NCBI RefSeq assembly: GCF_020880995.1
Contig: NZ_JAJISD010000001.1
Location: 930,001-994,000 of the forward strand
DNA length: 64,000 nucleotides
Direction of reading: 5' to 3'
Source of the DNA: Reyranella aquatilis
GTDB taxonomy: Bacteria > Pseudomonadota > Alphaproteobacteria > Reyranellales > Reyranellaceae
Part shown: positions 55,292 through 63,416 of the stretch, piece by piece
Position numbering within the stretch: position 1 is the stretch's first letter
How the letters are laid out: every line of letters starts with the position of its first letter
Program-made: the position numbers and the translations under genes
The notes under the pieces: model-generated
What the model saw: the letters and a program-made list of their open reading frames with translations, nothing else
The model's database searches: none
Told to the model about the DNA's origin: nothing

Positions 55292-57081
55292 GCACCCAGC
55301 CGCTGCGCCAGCCCGCGACCAAGCCCGATCGCATCGACCCGATCACCACCAGCGTGATCCAGGGCGCGCTCGAGAACATCGCCGTCGAGATGGGCTACAA
55401 GCTCATGCGCATGAGCTACTCCTCAATCATCCGTGAATCGGAGGATTTCGGAGCGGCCCTCGTGGACGCGCAAGGCCGCGGCCTCGCCGAATCGGCGCAG
55501 TCGACACCGCTGCAGTCGGGGCCGATCCCGGGCTACGTGCGCGGCGTCCAGCGCATCCTGGCGGCGCGGGGCGAAACAATCCGGCCGGGCGACGTGATCA
55601 TGCACAACGACGCCTATTCCGGCGCCAGCCACGGACCGGACGTCGCCTTCATCGTGCCGGTCTTCGCGCAGGGCCGCCTCATCGCCTTCGCCGCGACGAC
55701 GGCGCACCATCTCGACATCGGCGCGCTGTCACCGGGATCCTGTGGCATCGTCGAGGCGATCGACGCTTATGCCGAGGGGCTGCAGTTCAAGGCGATCAAG
55801 GTCTACGACCGCGGCGTTCGCAATGACGCCGTCTGGCAGATCGTGCGCGACAACATCCGCGCTTCCGACCTCGTGGTCGGCGACATGGATGCGCAGGTGG
55901 CGGCCGCCCGCATCGGCGCGGAGCGCATGGTCGAACTGATCGAGCGCTATGGGCTCGACACCTTCGAGCAGGCCTGCGACGCACTGATGGATCATGCCGA
56001 GCGCCTGATGCGGCAGGCGATCGCCCGGCTGCCCGACGGCGTCTATCGCGCCGGAACGGCGATCGATGGCTATCTCGACAGCGACGATCCGACGAAGAAG
56101 GAACTGCCGATCGTCGTCACCATCACCAAGAAGGAAGATTCACTGGTCGTCGATCTGACGGGAACGGCGCCGCAGGTGCCGGACCGGCCGATCAACATGC
56201 CGCTCGAAGGCACCGCCGACATCGCGATCTGGCTCACCATCCGATCGGTGCTGCTCGACACCGAGGTCCACGGCCACATCCCGGTGAACGCGGGCCTCCT
56301 CCGTCCGATCACCATCGTGGCGCCCAAGGGTTGCCTCGCCAACCCGACCTTCCCCGCCCCGACCATCGCGCGCTTCTGCCCCGGCAACCAGCTCGCCGAC
56401 ACGGTGATGAAGGCGCTGTCGCAGGCCATGCCGGGCAACGTCTCGGCCGGCATCGGAAACCTCAAGGTCATCGCCTTCTCCGGCCTCAAGGACGAGACTC
56501 ACTGGGTGCACATGGAAATCTTCGAGGGCTCCTATGGCGGCCGTCTCGGCAAGGACGGCATGGACGCCGTCGATACGCTGTACGCCAACACCCGCAACAA
56601 CCCGATCGAGGACATCGAGACCCACCTGCCGCTGCGCGTGCTGCGCTACGAATTGCGCGAGGACGTGGCCGGCGCCGGCAAATGGCGCGGCGGCCTGGGC
56701 TCGGTCCGCGAGTTCACTTTCCTCAGCGACGGCGGCGCCTCGGTCGAAGGCGAGGGCCATCGCTACCGCCCCTGGGGCTTTCTGGGCGGCAACGAAGGCA
56801 TGCCGGCCAAGCTCGACCTGATGGTGCCCGGCCAGGCAGATCGTGCGTTACCCTCGAAGGTACCGCACATGAACATCGCCAAGGACGGCCGTTTCGTCTG
56901 CTACGGCCCGGCCGGCGGCGGCTACGGCAACCCGCTGGAACGCGATCCCGCCAAGGTGGCGGACGACGTTCTCGATGGCGTGATTTCGGTCGAGACCGCG
57001 CTCAGGGACTATGGCGTGGTGATTTCGGCCAAGGGCGTCGTCGATTCCGAGGCGACGCGGCGGGCACGAGAGGGCCGATAG
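55288..57081 (+). CDS. hyuB: hydantoinase/oxoprolinase subunit B (HyuB)
   Basis: This 597-residue Hydantoinase_B protein starts at the ATGA overlap with hyuA. Conserved parts are DPITTSVIQGALENIAVEMG, SYSSIIRESEDFGAALVDAQ, HNDAYSGASHGPD and FAATTAHHLDIGALSPGSCG (with the probable metal residues D and H), and VAGAGKWRGGLGSVREFTF near residue 470. The HyuAB complex is cytoplasmic and ATP-dependent. Together with the opposite-strand amidohydrolase it suggests a cyclic amide or imide substrate for the locus. Length is normal. Confidence 0.92.
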   Translation: MSTQPLRQPATKPDRIDPITTSVIQGALENIAVEMGYKLMRMSYSSIIRESEDFGAALVDAQGRGLAESAQSTPLQSGPIPGYVRGVQRILAARGETIRPGDVIMHNDAYSGASHGPDVAFIVPVFAQGRLIAFAATTAHHLDIGALSPGSCGIVEAIDAYAEGLQFKAIKVYDRGVRNDAVWQIVRDNIRASDLVVGDMDAQVAAARIGAERMVELIERYGLDTFEQACDALMDHAERLMRQAIARLPDGVYRAGTAIDGYLDSDDPTKKELPIVVTITKKEDSLVVDLTGTAPQVPDRPINMPLEGTADIAIWLTIRSVLLDTEVHGHIPVNAGLLRPITIVAPKGCLANPTFPAPTIARFCPGNQLADTVMKALSQAMPGNVSAGIGNLKVIAFSGLKDETHWVHMEIFEGSYGGRLGKDGMDAVDTLYANTRNNPIEDIETHLPLRVLRYELREDVAGAGKWRGGLGSVREFTFLSDGGASVEGEGHRYRPWGFLGGNEGMPAKLDLMVPGQADRALPSKVPHMNIAKDGRFVCYGPAGGGYGNPLERDPAKVADDVLDGVISVETALRDYGVVISAKGVVDSEATRRAREGR

Positions 57082-57090
57082 GCCGGCCGG

Positions 57091-57843
57091 TCAGAAGCTC
57101 GCGGCGCCGCCATCGACGGGAAGCTCGCTGCCCGTGATGTAGCTGGCTTCGGCCGACGCCAGGAACAGGACGGCATGCGCCACTTCGGCGGGTGTACCGA
57201 ACCGCTTCATGGGATTGTCGCCGGCCCACTGCCGCTTCGTTGCGGCGACCTCGTCGGCACCCGTGGCGAAGGTCTCGAAAATCGGTGTGTCGATCGGACC
57301 GGGACTGACCACGTTGACCCGGATGCCGCGATCGACCAGTTCGGCACCAAGACTACGGCCCAGCGAGCGGATCGCGGCCTTGCTGGCCGAGTAGAGCGAC
57401 GCATTCGACACCCCCTTTCTCGCCGCCAGCGAGGCGTTGAGCACGATGGCGCCGCCCCGCCGCATCAACGGCAGGGCCTGCTGCACCGTGAAGTACAGCC
57501 CCTTCAGATTGGTGCCCATCAAGCCGTCCCAGTCGGCCTCGCTCACCGATTCGATCGGCGCGAAGCGCGCGATACCGGCATTGGCGAACAGCACGTCGAT
57601 GCGCCCCTTGCTCCCCGCGACCTTGCGCATGAGGGAAGCGATATCCTGCAGGCGCGAAACGTCCGCCACGATGCCGGTCGCTTTGGAACCGACCCCTGCG
57701 ACCGCCGCATCGAGCTTGGCCCGGTCCCGACCGGAGATCACGACCTCAGCGCCTTCGGCCGCGAACGCCCTGGCCGCTTCCAGTCCCAGACCGCTGTTGC
57801 CGCCGGTGACGAGCACCACCTGCCCTTCGAATCTCGTCGCCAT
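57091..57843 (-). CDS. short-chain dehydrogenase/reductase
   Basis: This 250-residue classical SDR has cofactor motif TGGNSGLG (about 14-21), NAG motif ANAGIARF and catalytic YSASK preceded by SLAARKGVSN. A C-terminal SDR block (ELPVDGGAASF) closes it. The start at ATG 57843 has GGGAGGG upstream. It ends ten bases from the hyuB stop, convergent. It reduces or oxidises an alcohol/ketone with NAD(P)(H); substrate unknown. Confidence 0.92.
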   Translation of the reverse strand: MATRFEGQVVLVTGGNSGLGLEAARAFAAEGAEVVISGRDRAKLDAAVAGVGSKATGIVADVSRLQDIASLMRKVAGSKGRIDVLFANAGIARFAPIESVSEADWDGLMGTNLKGLYFTVQQALPLMRRGGAIVLNASLAARKGVSNASLYSASKAAIRSLGRSLGAELVDRGIRVNVVSPGPIDTPIFETFATGADEVAATKRQWAGDNPMKRFGTPAEVAHAVLFLASAEASYITGSELPVDGGAASF

Positions 57844-57916
57844 CGCGTGCCCTCCCAACGTCCCGTCTCAACAAGCATCTATTGGCAGAATGCGACTTCT
57901 GATCCATCAAGGCACG

Positions 57917-58648
57917 ATGGATTACCAACTGAAGGATCGGACCTGCCTCGTGTCCGGCGCCAGTTCGGGCATAGGTGCCGGCGTGGTCCGGCTGCTGGCA
58001 CGGCAAGGCGCCAGGGTCGTCGCCACGGCGCGGCGGGTCGAGAAAATCGAGCGGCTCGACGGTGTTTCCGCGGTCGCGGGCGACGTCACAGACATGGCCG
58101 ACCTCGTGCGCATCGCGGCCGAGGCGACCGACGCCGTCGGCGCGATCGACATCCTGGTGAATTGCGCCGGCGGCTCGCGGCCGACCGGTCCCGACGCCGG
58201 GGAGGACGTCTGGGAGGAAGCCTTCGCGCTCAACTTCACGGCCGCGCGCCGGCTCACCAAGGCCCTGCTGCCTGCGATGCGGGCGCGCAAGTGGGGCCGG
58301 GTGATCAACATCAGCGGCTCGATGGAGCCACGGGCCCTCAATGCGGCGATCGCCGCCAAGGCCGCATTGCACCTGTGGGCCAAGGGCCTGTCCTGCGACG
58401 TGGCCGCCGACGGCGTGACGGTGAACACCATTCAGCCAGGCCGCATCAACAGCGAACAGATCCTGCAGAAACTTCATCCGAGCGAAGAGGCGCGCCGTAG
58501 CTTCATCGAGCGAAACATACCCATCGGGTATTTCGGTGAGCCGGAGGATGTGGCAAACCTCGTCGCCTTTCTTGCCTCCTCGGCGGCGCGCTACATCACG
58601 GGCGCGGTCATTCCGGTGGATGGCGGCATGCACTATTTCGCGCACTAG
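57917..58648 (+). CDS. SDR-family protein lacking the catalytic Tyr
   Basis: This 243-residue Rossmann-fold SDR has cofactor motif SGASSGIG (13-20), NCAGG (82-86) and the C-terminal block YITGAVIPVDGGMHYF. At the catalytic site the usual YxxxK reads AIAAK: Ala at 144 with the Lys kept at 148. So redox by the standard mechanism is unlikely, though the cofactor site is intact. The start at 57917 is the first ATG after a 73-base divergent gap from the other SDR. Possibly a non-redox or accessory SDR. Confidence 0.87.
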   Translation: MDYQLKDRTCLVSGASSGIGAGVVRLLARQGARVVATARRVEKIERLDGVSAVAGDVTDMADLVRIAAEATDAVGAIDILVNCAGGSRPTGPDAGEDVWEEAFALNFTAARRLTKALLPAMRARKWGRVINISGSMEPRALNAAIAAKAALHLWAKGLSCDVAADGVTVNTIQPGRINSEQILQKLHPSEEARRSFIERNIPIGYFGEPEDVANLVAFLASSAARYITGAVIPVDGGMHYFAH

Positions 58649-58662
58649 GGGTGCGGCGGAGG

Positions 58663-59115
58663 ATGGATTTGCTGAAGTGGCTTCGTCGTTCTGAGCAAAA
58701 GGAAGTGCCGGCGGCAAGCCTGGGTCCGCTGCAGATCGTGAAGCCGTGGGCGCGCTCGTCATCGCAGTATCCCGATCTCGCGGGGGCCTTCATGACGGTG
58801 GCCAACGATGGCGATACCGACCGACTCGTCTCGGCGTCCTGTCCCGTCGCCTCCTCGATCGAGATCCATGCCATCCGGGTCAAGGGTCCGCGACTGGAAA
58901 TGCGGCAGGTCGAGGGAGGCTTGGTCATACCGCCGGCCAATCGACAGGTCCTGAAACCGCGCGGCTACCACCTGCTGATGACCGGGCTTTCGGCCCCCCT
59001 GGCTGCTGGTACCAGCCTGCCCGTCACCCTCGTCTTCGAGAAGGCCGGCAGCGTCACCGTGGACTTCCCCGTCGAGGCGCCGGGCGCAGTGGGACAAGCC
59101 GCGCTCAGCGCCTGA
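58663..59115 (+). CDS. PCu(A)C-like copper-chaperone-domain protein without signal peptide
   Basis: This protein of about 150 residues has the PCu(A)C (DUF461) pattern: GPLQIVKPWARSSS, AGAFMTVANDGDTDRLVSAS, EIHAIRVKGPRLEMRQVEGG, then ANRQVLKPRGYHLLMTGL. Family copper ligands are His, Met, His and Met. Here H69, M80 and H103 are present, but the Met usually two residues after the last His is Leu, with Met at +3 (M106). No signal peptide is visible, unusual for a periplasmic chaperone. Start uncertain: GTG 58651, ATG 58663 or TTG 58669, the last having the best-spaced GGAGG. Confidence 0.75.
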   Translation: MDLLKWLRRSEQKEVPAASLGPLQIVKPWARSSSQYPDLAGAFMTVANDGDTDRLVSASCPVASSIEIHAIRVKGPRLEMRQVEGGLVIPPANRQVLKPRGYHLLMTGLSAPLAAGTSLPVTLVFEKAGSVTVDFPVEAPGAVGQAALSA

Positions 59116-59120
59116 CGCGC

Positions 59121-60428
59121 ATGGATCGGTCGTCCCGTCAGATGCGCCTCGGCGTTTTCGTCCAGACGCCCGGCCATCATGTCGGCGGCTGGCGCCACCC
59201 GGAGGCGGATGCGCGGACGCCGAACCTCGCGCTGATGCAGCACATCGCCACCACGGCCGAGGCGGCCAAATTCGACATGTTCTTCCTGGGCGACGGTTTC
59301 GCCACAGGCTACGGCGAACATCCCTCGACTATCGGCAAGTTCGAGCCGCTCGGGCTGCTTTCGGCGCTCGCCATGAGCACGACGCGACTGGGACTCGCGG
59401 CAACGGCCTCCACGACCTACGCCGAGCCCTATCACGTGGCGCGCTCCTTCGCCTCGCTGGATCACCTGTCTGCCGGGCGCGCGGCCTGGAACGTGGTGAC
59501 CACGGCCTATTCGAAATCGAGCGCCGTGTTCGGCCGCCAGCACCCGCCCCATGCCGAGCGCTACGCCATGGCCGAGGAATTCGTCGAAGCCTGCCGCCTG
59601 CTGTGGGACAGTTGGGACGACGATTCCTTCATCGCCGACAAGCAAGCCGGCCTCTTCGTGCGGCCGGGCAGCCTCCACGTGCCGGCCTTCGACGGGAAGT
59701 ACTTCTCGGTGCGCGGTGGGCTCAACGTCCCGCGGCCACCGCAAGGCCATCCAGTCCTCATCCAGGCGGGCTCTTCCGGTCCGGGTCAGGCGCTCGCGGC
59801 GCGCATCGCAGACGTGGTCTTCACGGCGCAGAACGACCTCGCCGAAGCGCAAGCCTTCTACAGCAGCCTGAAGGCCCAGCTTGCCGGATGCGGACGGGCC
59901 GTCGATGCCGCGCTGGTCATGCCGGGCGTGATGCCGGTGGTCGGCCGGACGGAGCGCGAGGCCCGGGAGATCTTCGCCGAACTCAACCGCAACATCGACA
60001 CCGCGCAGGCTTTCACCGTGCTGTCGGAACGGCTCGGCGCCGACATGTCGGTCCATCCGCTCGATGGGCCGGTTCCCGACGTGCCAGAGACCGAGCACCT
60101 GAAGAGCCGGGCCACCCTGCTGATCCAGATGGCGCGTCGCGAGAATCTCAGTCTCCGCGAACTCTTCCATCGGGTCGCGGCGGCGCGCGGCCATCTCCTG
60201 CCGATCGGGACGCCGCTCCAGATCGCCGACGTGCTGGAGCGTTGGTTTCGCGAGGGCGCCGCCGACGGGTTCAACGTCATGCCGCCGTTTTTCCCGGGCC
60301 AGTTCGACGCCTTCGCCCGGGGCGTCGTGCCGATCCTGCAGGAGCGCGGCCTGTTCCGCGCCGACTACACCGGCACCACATTGCGCGACCACTTGGGACT
60401 GAGGCGCCCCGCCGACCGTCGCGGTTGA
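59121..60428 (+). CDS. LLM-class flavin-dependent monooxygenase (NtaA/SnaA/DszA group)
   Basis: This 435-residue bacterial luciferase-like monooxygenase has family features GGWRHPEADARTPN, FDMFFLGDGFATGYGEHPST, EPLGLLSALAMSTTRLGLAA, and SFASLDHLSAGRAAWNVVTT. VLIQAGSSGPGQALAARIAD is the NtaA-like block. It uses FMNH2 from a separate reductase and O2 to oxidise substrates such as nitrilotriacetate, sulfones or chelators. The start at 59121 lies five bases after the PCu(A)C-like stop. No flavin reductase is in the window. Confidence 0.92.
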   Translation: MDRSSRQMRLGVFVQTPGHHVGGWRHPEADARTPNLALMQHIATTAEAAKFDMFFLGDGFATGYGEHPSTIGKFEPLGLLSALAMSTTRLGLAATASTTYAEPYHVARSFASLDHLSAGRAAWNVVTTAYSKSSAVFGRQHPPHAERYAMAEEFVEACRLLWDSWDDDSFIADKQAGLFVRPGSLHVPAFDGKYFSVRGGLNVPRPPQGHPVLIQAGSSGPGQALAARIADVVFTAQNDLAEAQAFYSSLKAQLAGCGRAVDAALVMPGVMPVVGRTEREAREIFAELNRNIDTAQAFTVLSERLGADMSVHPLDGPVPDVPETEHLKSRATLLIQMARRENLSLRELFHRVAAARGHLLPIGTPLQIADVLERWFREGAADGFNVMPPFFPGQFDAFARGVVPILQERGLFRADYTGTTLRDHLGLRRPADRRG

Positions 60429-60487
60429 GAAAATACCATTTCAAATCAATGGCTTGATCGAACTTATCCTGGTCCTGCACTCCGCTC

Positions 60488-60518
60488 TTGCGCCGGGCGG
60501 CCGGACTCCTGATATAAC
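60488..60518 (+). promoter_or_regulatory. promoter of the 4.5S RNA gene
   Basis: A -10 box TATAAC (60513-60518) is preceded by TTGCGC (60488-60493) as a probable -35. The spacer is 19 bases, slightly long. The expected start seven bases after the -10 box is about 60525, exactly where the 4.5S RNA stem begins. Confidence 0.6.
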
Positions 60519-60524
60519 GGCCTC

Positions 60525-60616
60525 GAGGGGCCGATGTGGGCGGAGCAGTCGCCAACCCGGTCAGATCCGGAAGGAAGCAGCCGTAACGAATTCGCTTCGG
60601 GTCATGTCGGTCTCTC
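60525..60616 (+). ncRNA. ffs: 4.5S RNA of the signal recognition particle
   Basis: The universal SRP core is present: CCCGGTCAGATCC, the GGAA tetraloop, GGAAGCAGCC then GTAACG (about 60556-60587). The outer ends pair over 13 bases (GAGGGGCCGATGT at 60525-60537 with ATGTCGGTCTCTC at 60604-60616, including G-U pairs), giving the long hairpin expected. It binds Ffh and guides membrane proteins to FtsY. The location directly before dnaX is usual in alphaproteobacteria. Ends are estimated from pairing and may be a few bases off. Confidence 0.93.
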
Positions 60617-60716
60617 ACCCGTTCCCCTGCGCGCGCCGCCGCGGAGGGCGGGCGGCCCGGGCGCGATGACCGCCCGGCCTGAATGGGGCCACGGCGCAGA
60701 TTAGCGGGTGATCGCC

Positions 60717-62474
60717 ATGGCGAAGGCCACCAAGGGCTCGGAAGACCCGGCAGTCCCCTATCGCGTCCTCGCCCGAAAATACCGTCCCGTCGACTTCACG
60801 ACCCTGGTCGGCCAGGAAGCCATGGTGCGCACCCTGCGCAATGCCATCGCCACCGGCCGCATCGCCCATGCGTTCATGCTCACCGGCGTGCGCGGCGTCG
60901 GCAAGACGACGACCGCCCGCATTATCGCCCGCGCCCTGAACTGCGTCGGCGCCGACGGCACCGGGGGCCCCACGGTCGATCCCTGCGGGGTCTGCGACAA
61001 TTGCAAGGCCATCACCGAGGACCGCCATGTCGACGTGATCGAGATGGATGCGGCCTCCCGCACCGGCATCGACGACGTACGCGAGCTGATCGAAGGCGTG
61101 CGCTACCGCCCGGTGTCGGCGCGCTACAAGGTCTACATCATCGATGAAGTGCACATGCTGTCGGAGAAGGCCTTCAATGCGTTGCTGAAGACGCTGGAAG
61201 AGCCGCCGCCGCACGTGAAGTTCCTGTTCGCCACCACCGAGATCCGCAAGGTGCCGGTGACGGTGCTGTCGCGCTGCCAGCGCTTCGACCTGAAGCGCGT
61301 GCCGCAGGAAACGCTGGTCGAGCATTTCGGCAAGATCGCACAGGCCGAGAAGGTCGAGATCTCGCCCGAGGCGCTGACGCTGCTGGCGCGCGCCGCCGAC
61401 GGATCGGTGCGCGACGGTCTCTCCATGCTCGACCAGGCAATCGCCCACGGCGGCGGCGTGGTCGATGCCGCGCAGGTGCGCGACATGCTGGGCCTGGCCG
61501 ACCGCAGCCGGGTGCTCGACCTGTTCGAGAAGGTGATGCGCGGCGACGCTCCCTCGGTCGTGGGCGCGCTCGGCGAGATGCACGATTCCGGCGCCGACCC
61601 CGTGGTCGTCCTGCAGGACCTGCTCGAACTCACGCACTGGGTGACGCGCCTCAAGGTGGCGCCCGATGCCGCTGCCGCAACGGCCGACACCGAGCGTGCC
61701 CAGGGCCTGGCCATGGCCGGCAAGCTCAGCATGGCTTCGCTGACGCGGGCCTGGACGTTGTTGCTCAAGGGCCTGCAGGAGACGCTGGCCGCGCCCTCCC
61801 CCCTGCGCGCCGCCGAAATGGCACTGATCCGCCTCTGCTACGTCGCGGACCTGCCCTCGCCCGGCGATGCGATCAAGGCACTTCAGACGGGGGGCGGCGT
61901 TCCGGGCGGCACGGCGGCAGCACCCGCGCCACGGGGCAACGGAGGTGGTAGCGCCGCGGCGCGGCTCGCTCCCCAGCCGGTCGCCGCGGTCGCGGCCCAA
62001 CCGGCGATGCCGGCCCCTCGCAACTTCACCGAAGTCGTGGCGCTGTTCGAGACCAGGCGTGAGGCGCGGCTGGTCCACAGCCTGGTGCATCACGTCCACG
62101 AGGTACGGTGCGAGCCCGGCCTGATCGAGTTCCGGCCGGAGCCCCGGGCACCGGCCGATCTCGCACCGCGCCTCAGCGAACTGCTCAGCCAATGGACCGG
62201 GCGCCGCTGGATCGCCTCGGTCTCCAGCGCCGAGGGCAAGCCGACCCTCACCCAGCAGAAGGCCGACAAGGCCGATGGGCTCCGCAATTCCGCCGAGAAC
62301 AACGAACTCGTCATGGCCATCCTGAAGACGTTCCCCGGCGCCAAACTCGACGCCGTGCGACGCAAGGGCGAGGAGACCTCCCTCGTCTCCGGCCTTGGCG
62401 ACTTCACGGCCGACGAGCCGCCTCCCGCCGAAGAATACCCGGCCGACGACGATATCCCGGAAAGCGAGTACTGA
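60717..62474 (+). CDS. dnaX: DNA polymerase III gamma/tau subunit
   Basis: This 585-residue clamp-loader subunit begins with the standard YRVLARKYRPVDFTTLVGQE. Walker A is GVRGVGKTTTARI (about 58-70), a zinc-type cysteine set is CGVCDNCK, and Walker B is YIIDEVHMLS. The SRC motif is VLSRCQRFDLK, and the C-terminal tau part is rich in Ala/Pro. ATG 60717 is chosen over GTG 60708, nine bases upstream in frame. No slippery frameshift site is seen that would give gamma. Confidence 0.93.
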   Translation: MAKATKGSEDPAVPYRVLARKYRPVDFTTLVGQEAMVRTLRNAIATGRIAHAFMLTGVRGVGKTTTARIIARALNCVGADGTGGPTVDPCGVCDNCKAITEDRHVDVIEMDAASRTGIDDVRELIEGVRYRPVSARYKVYIIDEVHMLSEKAFNALLKTLEEPPPHVKFLFATTEIRKVPVTVLSRCQRFDLKRVPQETLVEHFGKIAQAEKVEISPEALTLLARAADGSVRDGLSMLDQAIAHGGGVVDAAQVRDMLGLADRSRVLDLFEKVMRGDAPSVVGALGEMHDSGADPVVVLQDLLELTHWVTRLKVAPDAAAATADTERAQGLAMAGKLSMASLTRAWTLLLKGLQETLAAPSPLRAAEMALIRLCYVADLPSPGDAIKALQTGGGVPGGTAAAPAPRGNGGGSAAARLAPQPVAAVAAQPAMPAPRNFTEVVALFETRREARLVHSLVHHVHEVRCEPGLIEFRPEPRAPADLAPRLSELLSQWTGRRWIASVSSAEGKPTLTQQKADKADGLRNSAENNELVMAILKTFPGAKLDAVRRKGEETSLVSGLGDFTADEPPPAEEYPADDDIPESEY

Positions 62475-62803
62475 TGTTCGACAAGCTCAAGGACCTTGGC
62501 GGCCTGATGCAGCAGGCCCAGCAGATGCAGCAGAAGATGCAGGAGCTGCAGGCGGCGCTCGAGCGCCTTGAAATCGTGGGCACGTCCGGGGCCGGACTGG
62601 TCAAGGTGACGGTCAACGGCAAGAACGAGACGCGACGGATCGAGATCGATGCCTCCCTTTTCAAGCCCGAGGACAAGGGCGTGGTCGAGGACCTGATCGT
62701 CGCGGCCGCCAACGACGCCCGCGGCAAGGTCGAGGAAACCGTCCAGGCGCAGATGCGGGACATCACCGGTGGCCTGCCGCTGCCGCCGGGCTTCAAGCTC
62801 TAG
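62474..62803 (+). CDS. ybaB: YbaB/EbfC nucleoid-associated protein
   Basis: This 109-residue protein has a Gln/Met-rich N-terminal helix ([20 protein letters not shown]), the beta core [20 protein letters not shown], and the C-terminal [13 protein letters not shown] helix. It is a dimeric DNA-binding protein commonly encoded between dnaX and recR. The start overlaps the dnaX stop by one base (TGATG). A longer frame upstream is a shadow. Confidence 0.93.
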   Translation: MFDKLKDLGGLMQQAQQMQQKMQELQAALERLEIVGTSGAGLVKVTVNGKNETRRIEIDASLFKPEDKGVVEDLIVAAANDARGKVEETVQAQMRDITGGLPLPPGFKL

Positions 62804-62813
62804 GACATCGCCG

Positions 62814-63407
62814 ATGAACGGACCGGAGATCGAGCGGCTGATCCAGCTCCTCGGCCGCCTGCCGGGTCTGGGGCCGCGCTCGGCGCGCCGGGTGGCGCTG
62901 CATCTCCTCAAGAAGCGCGAGACCCTGATGCAGCCTCTCGGCACGGCATTGGCGGATGCCGCGCGCGCCATTCGTGCCTGCAGCGTCTGCGGCAACCTCG
63001 ACACGATCGATCCCTGCTCGATCTGCGCCGATTCGCGCCGGGATGCCGGCCTCATCTGCGTCGTGGAGGATGTCGGCGACCTGTGGGCCATGGAACGCGG
63101 CCGGATCTTTTCAGGCCGCTACCACGTCCTGGGCGGCTCGCTGTCGGCGCTCGACGGGATCGGGCCCGAGGAACTCAACATCGGCTCGCTGGTGAAGCGC
63201 GTCGCAGCCGGCGGGGTACGCGAGGTCATCATGGCGACCAACGCCACGGTCGATGGGCAGACGACGGCCCACTACCTGGCCGAACGGCTGGCCGAGCACG
63301 AGGTGCCCCTCACCCGCCTGGCGCACGGCGTGCCGGTCGGTGGCGAACTCGACTGGCTCGACGACGGCACGCTGGCCACCGCGTTCAAGGCGCGGCGTGC
63401 GCTGTAG
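62814..63407 (+). CDS. recR: recombination protein RecR
   Basis: This 197-residue protein has an N-terminal helix-hairpin-helix ([20 protein letters not shown], 13-32), the four-cysteine zinc finger [18 protein letters not shown], and a Toprim domain ([16 protein letters not shown]). The C-terminal Walker-like region holds [24 protein letters not shown] sequence. It acts with RecO and RecF in gap repair by loading RecA. It lies ten bases after ybaB, in the conserved dnaX-ybaB-recR operon. Confidence 0.95.
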   Translation: MNGPEIERLIQLLGRLPGLGPRSARRVALHLLKKRETLMQPLGTALADAARAIRACSVCGNLDTIDPCSICADSRRDAGLICVVEDVGDLWAMERGRIFSGRYHVLGGSLSALDGIGPEELNIGSLVKRVAAGGVREVIMATNATVDGQTTAHYLAERLAEHEVPLTRLAHGVPVGGELDWLDDGTLATAFKARRAL

Positions 63408-63416
63408 CGGTCTGCC

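Noticed and set aside
60717..62474. Programmed frameshift in dnaX producing gamma
   Set aside because: I could not find a run of A residues followed by a stop in the -1 frame like that of E. coli.
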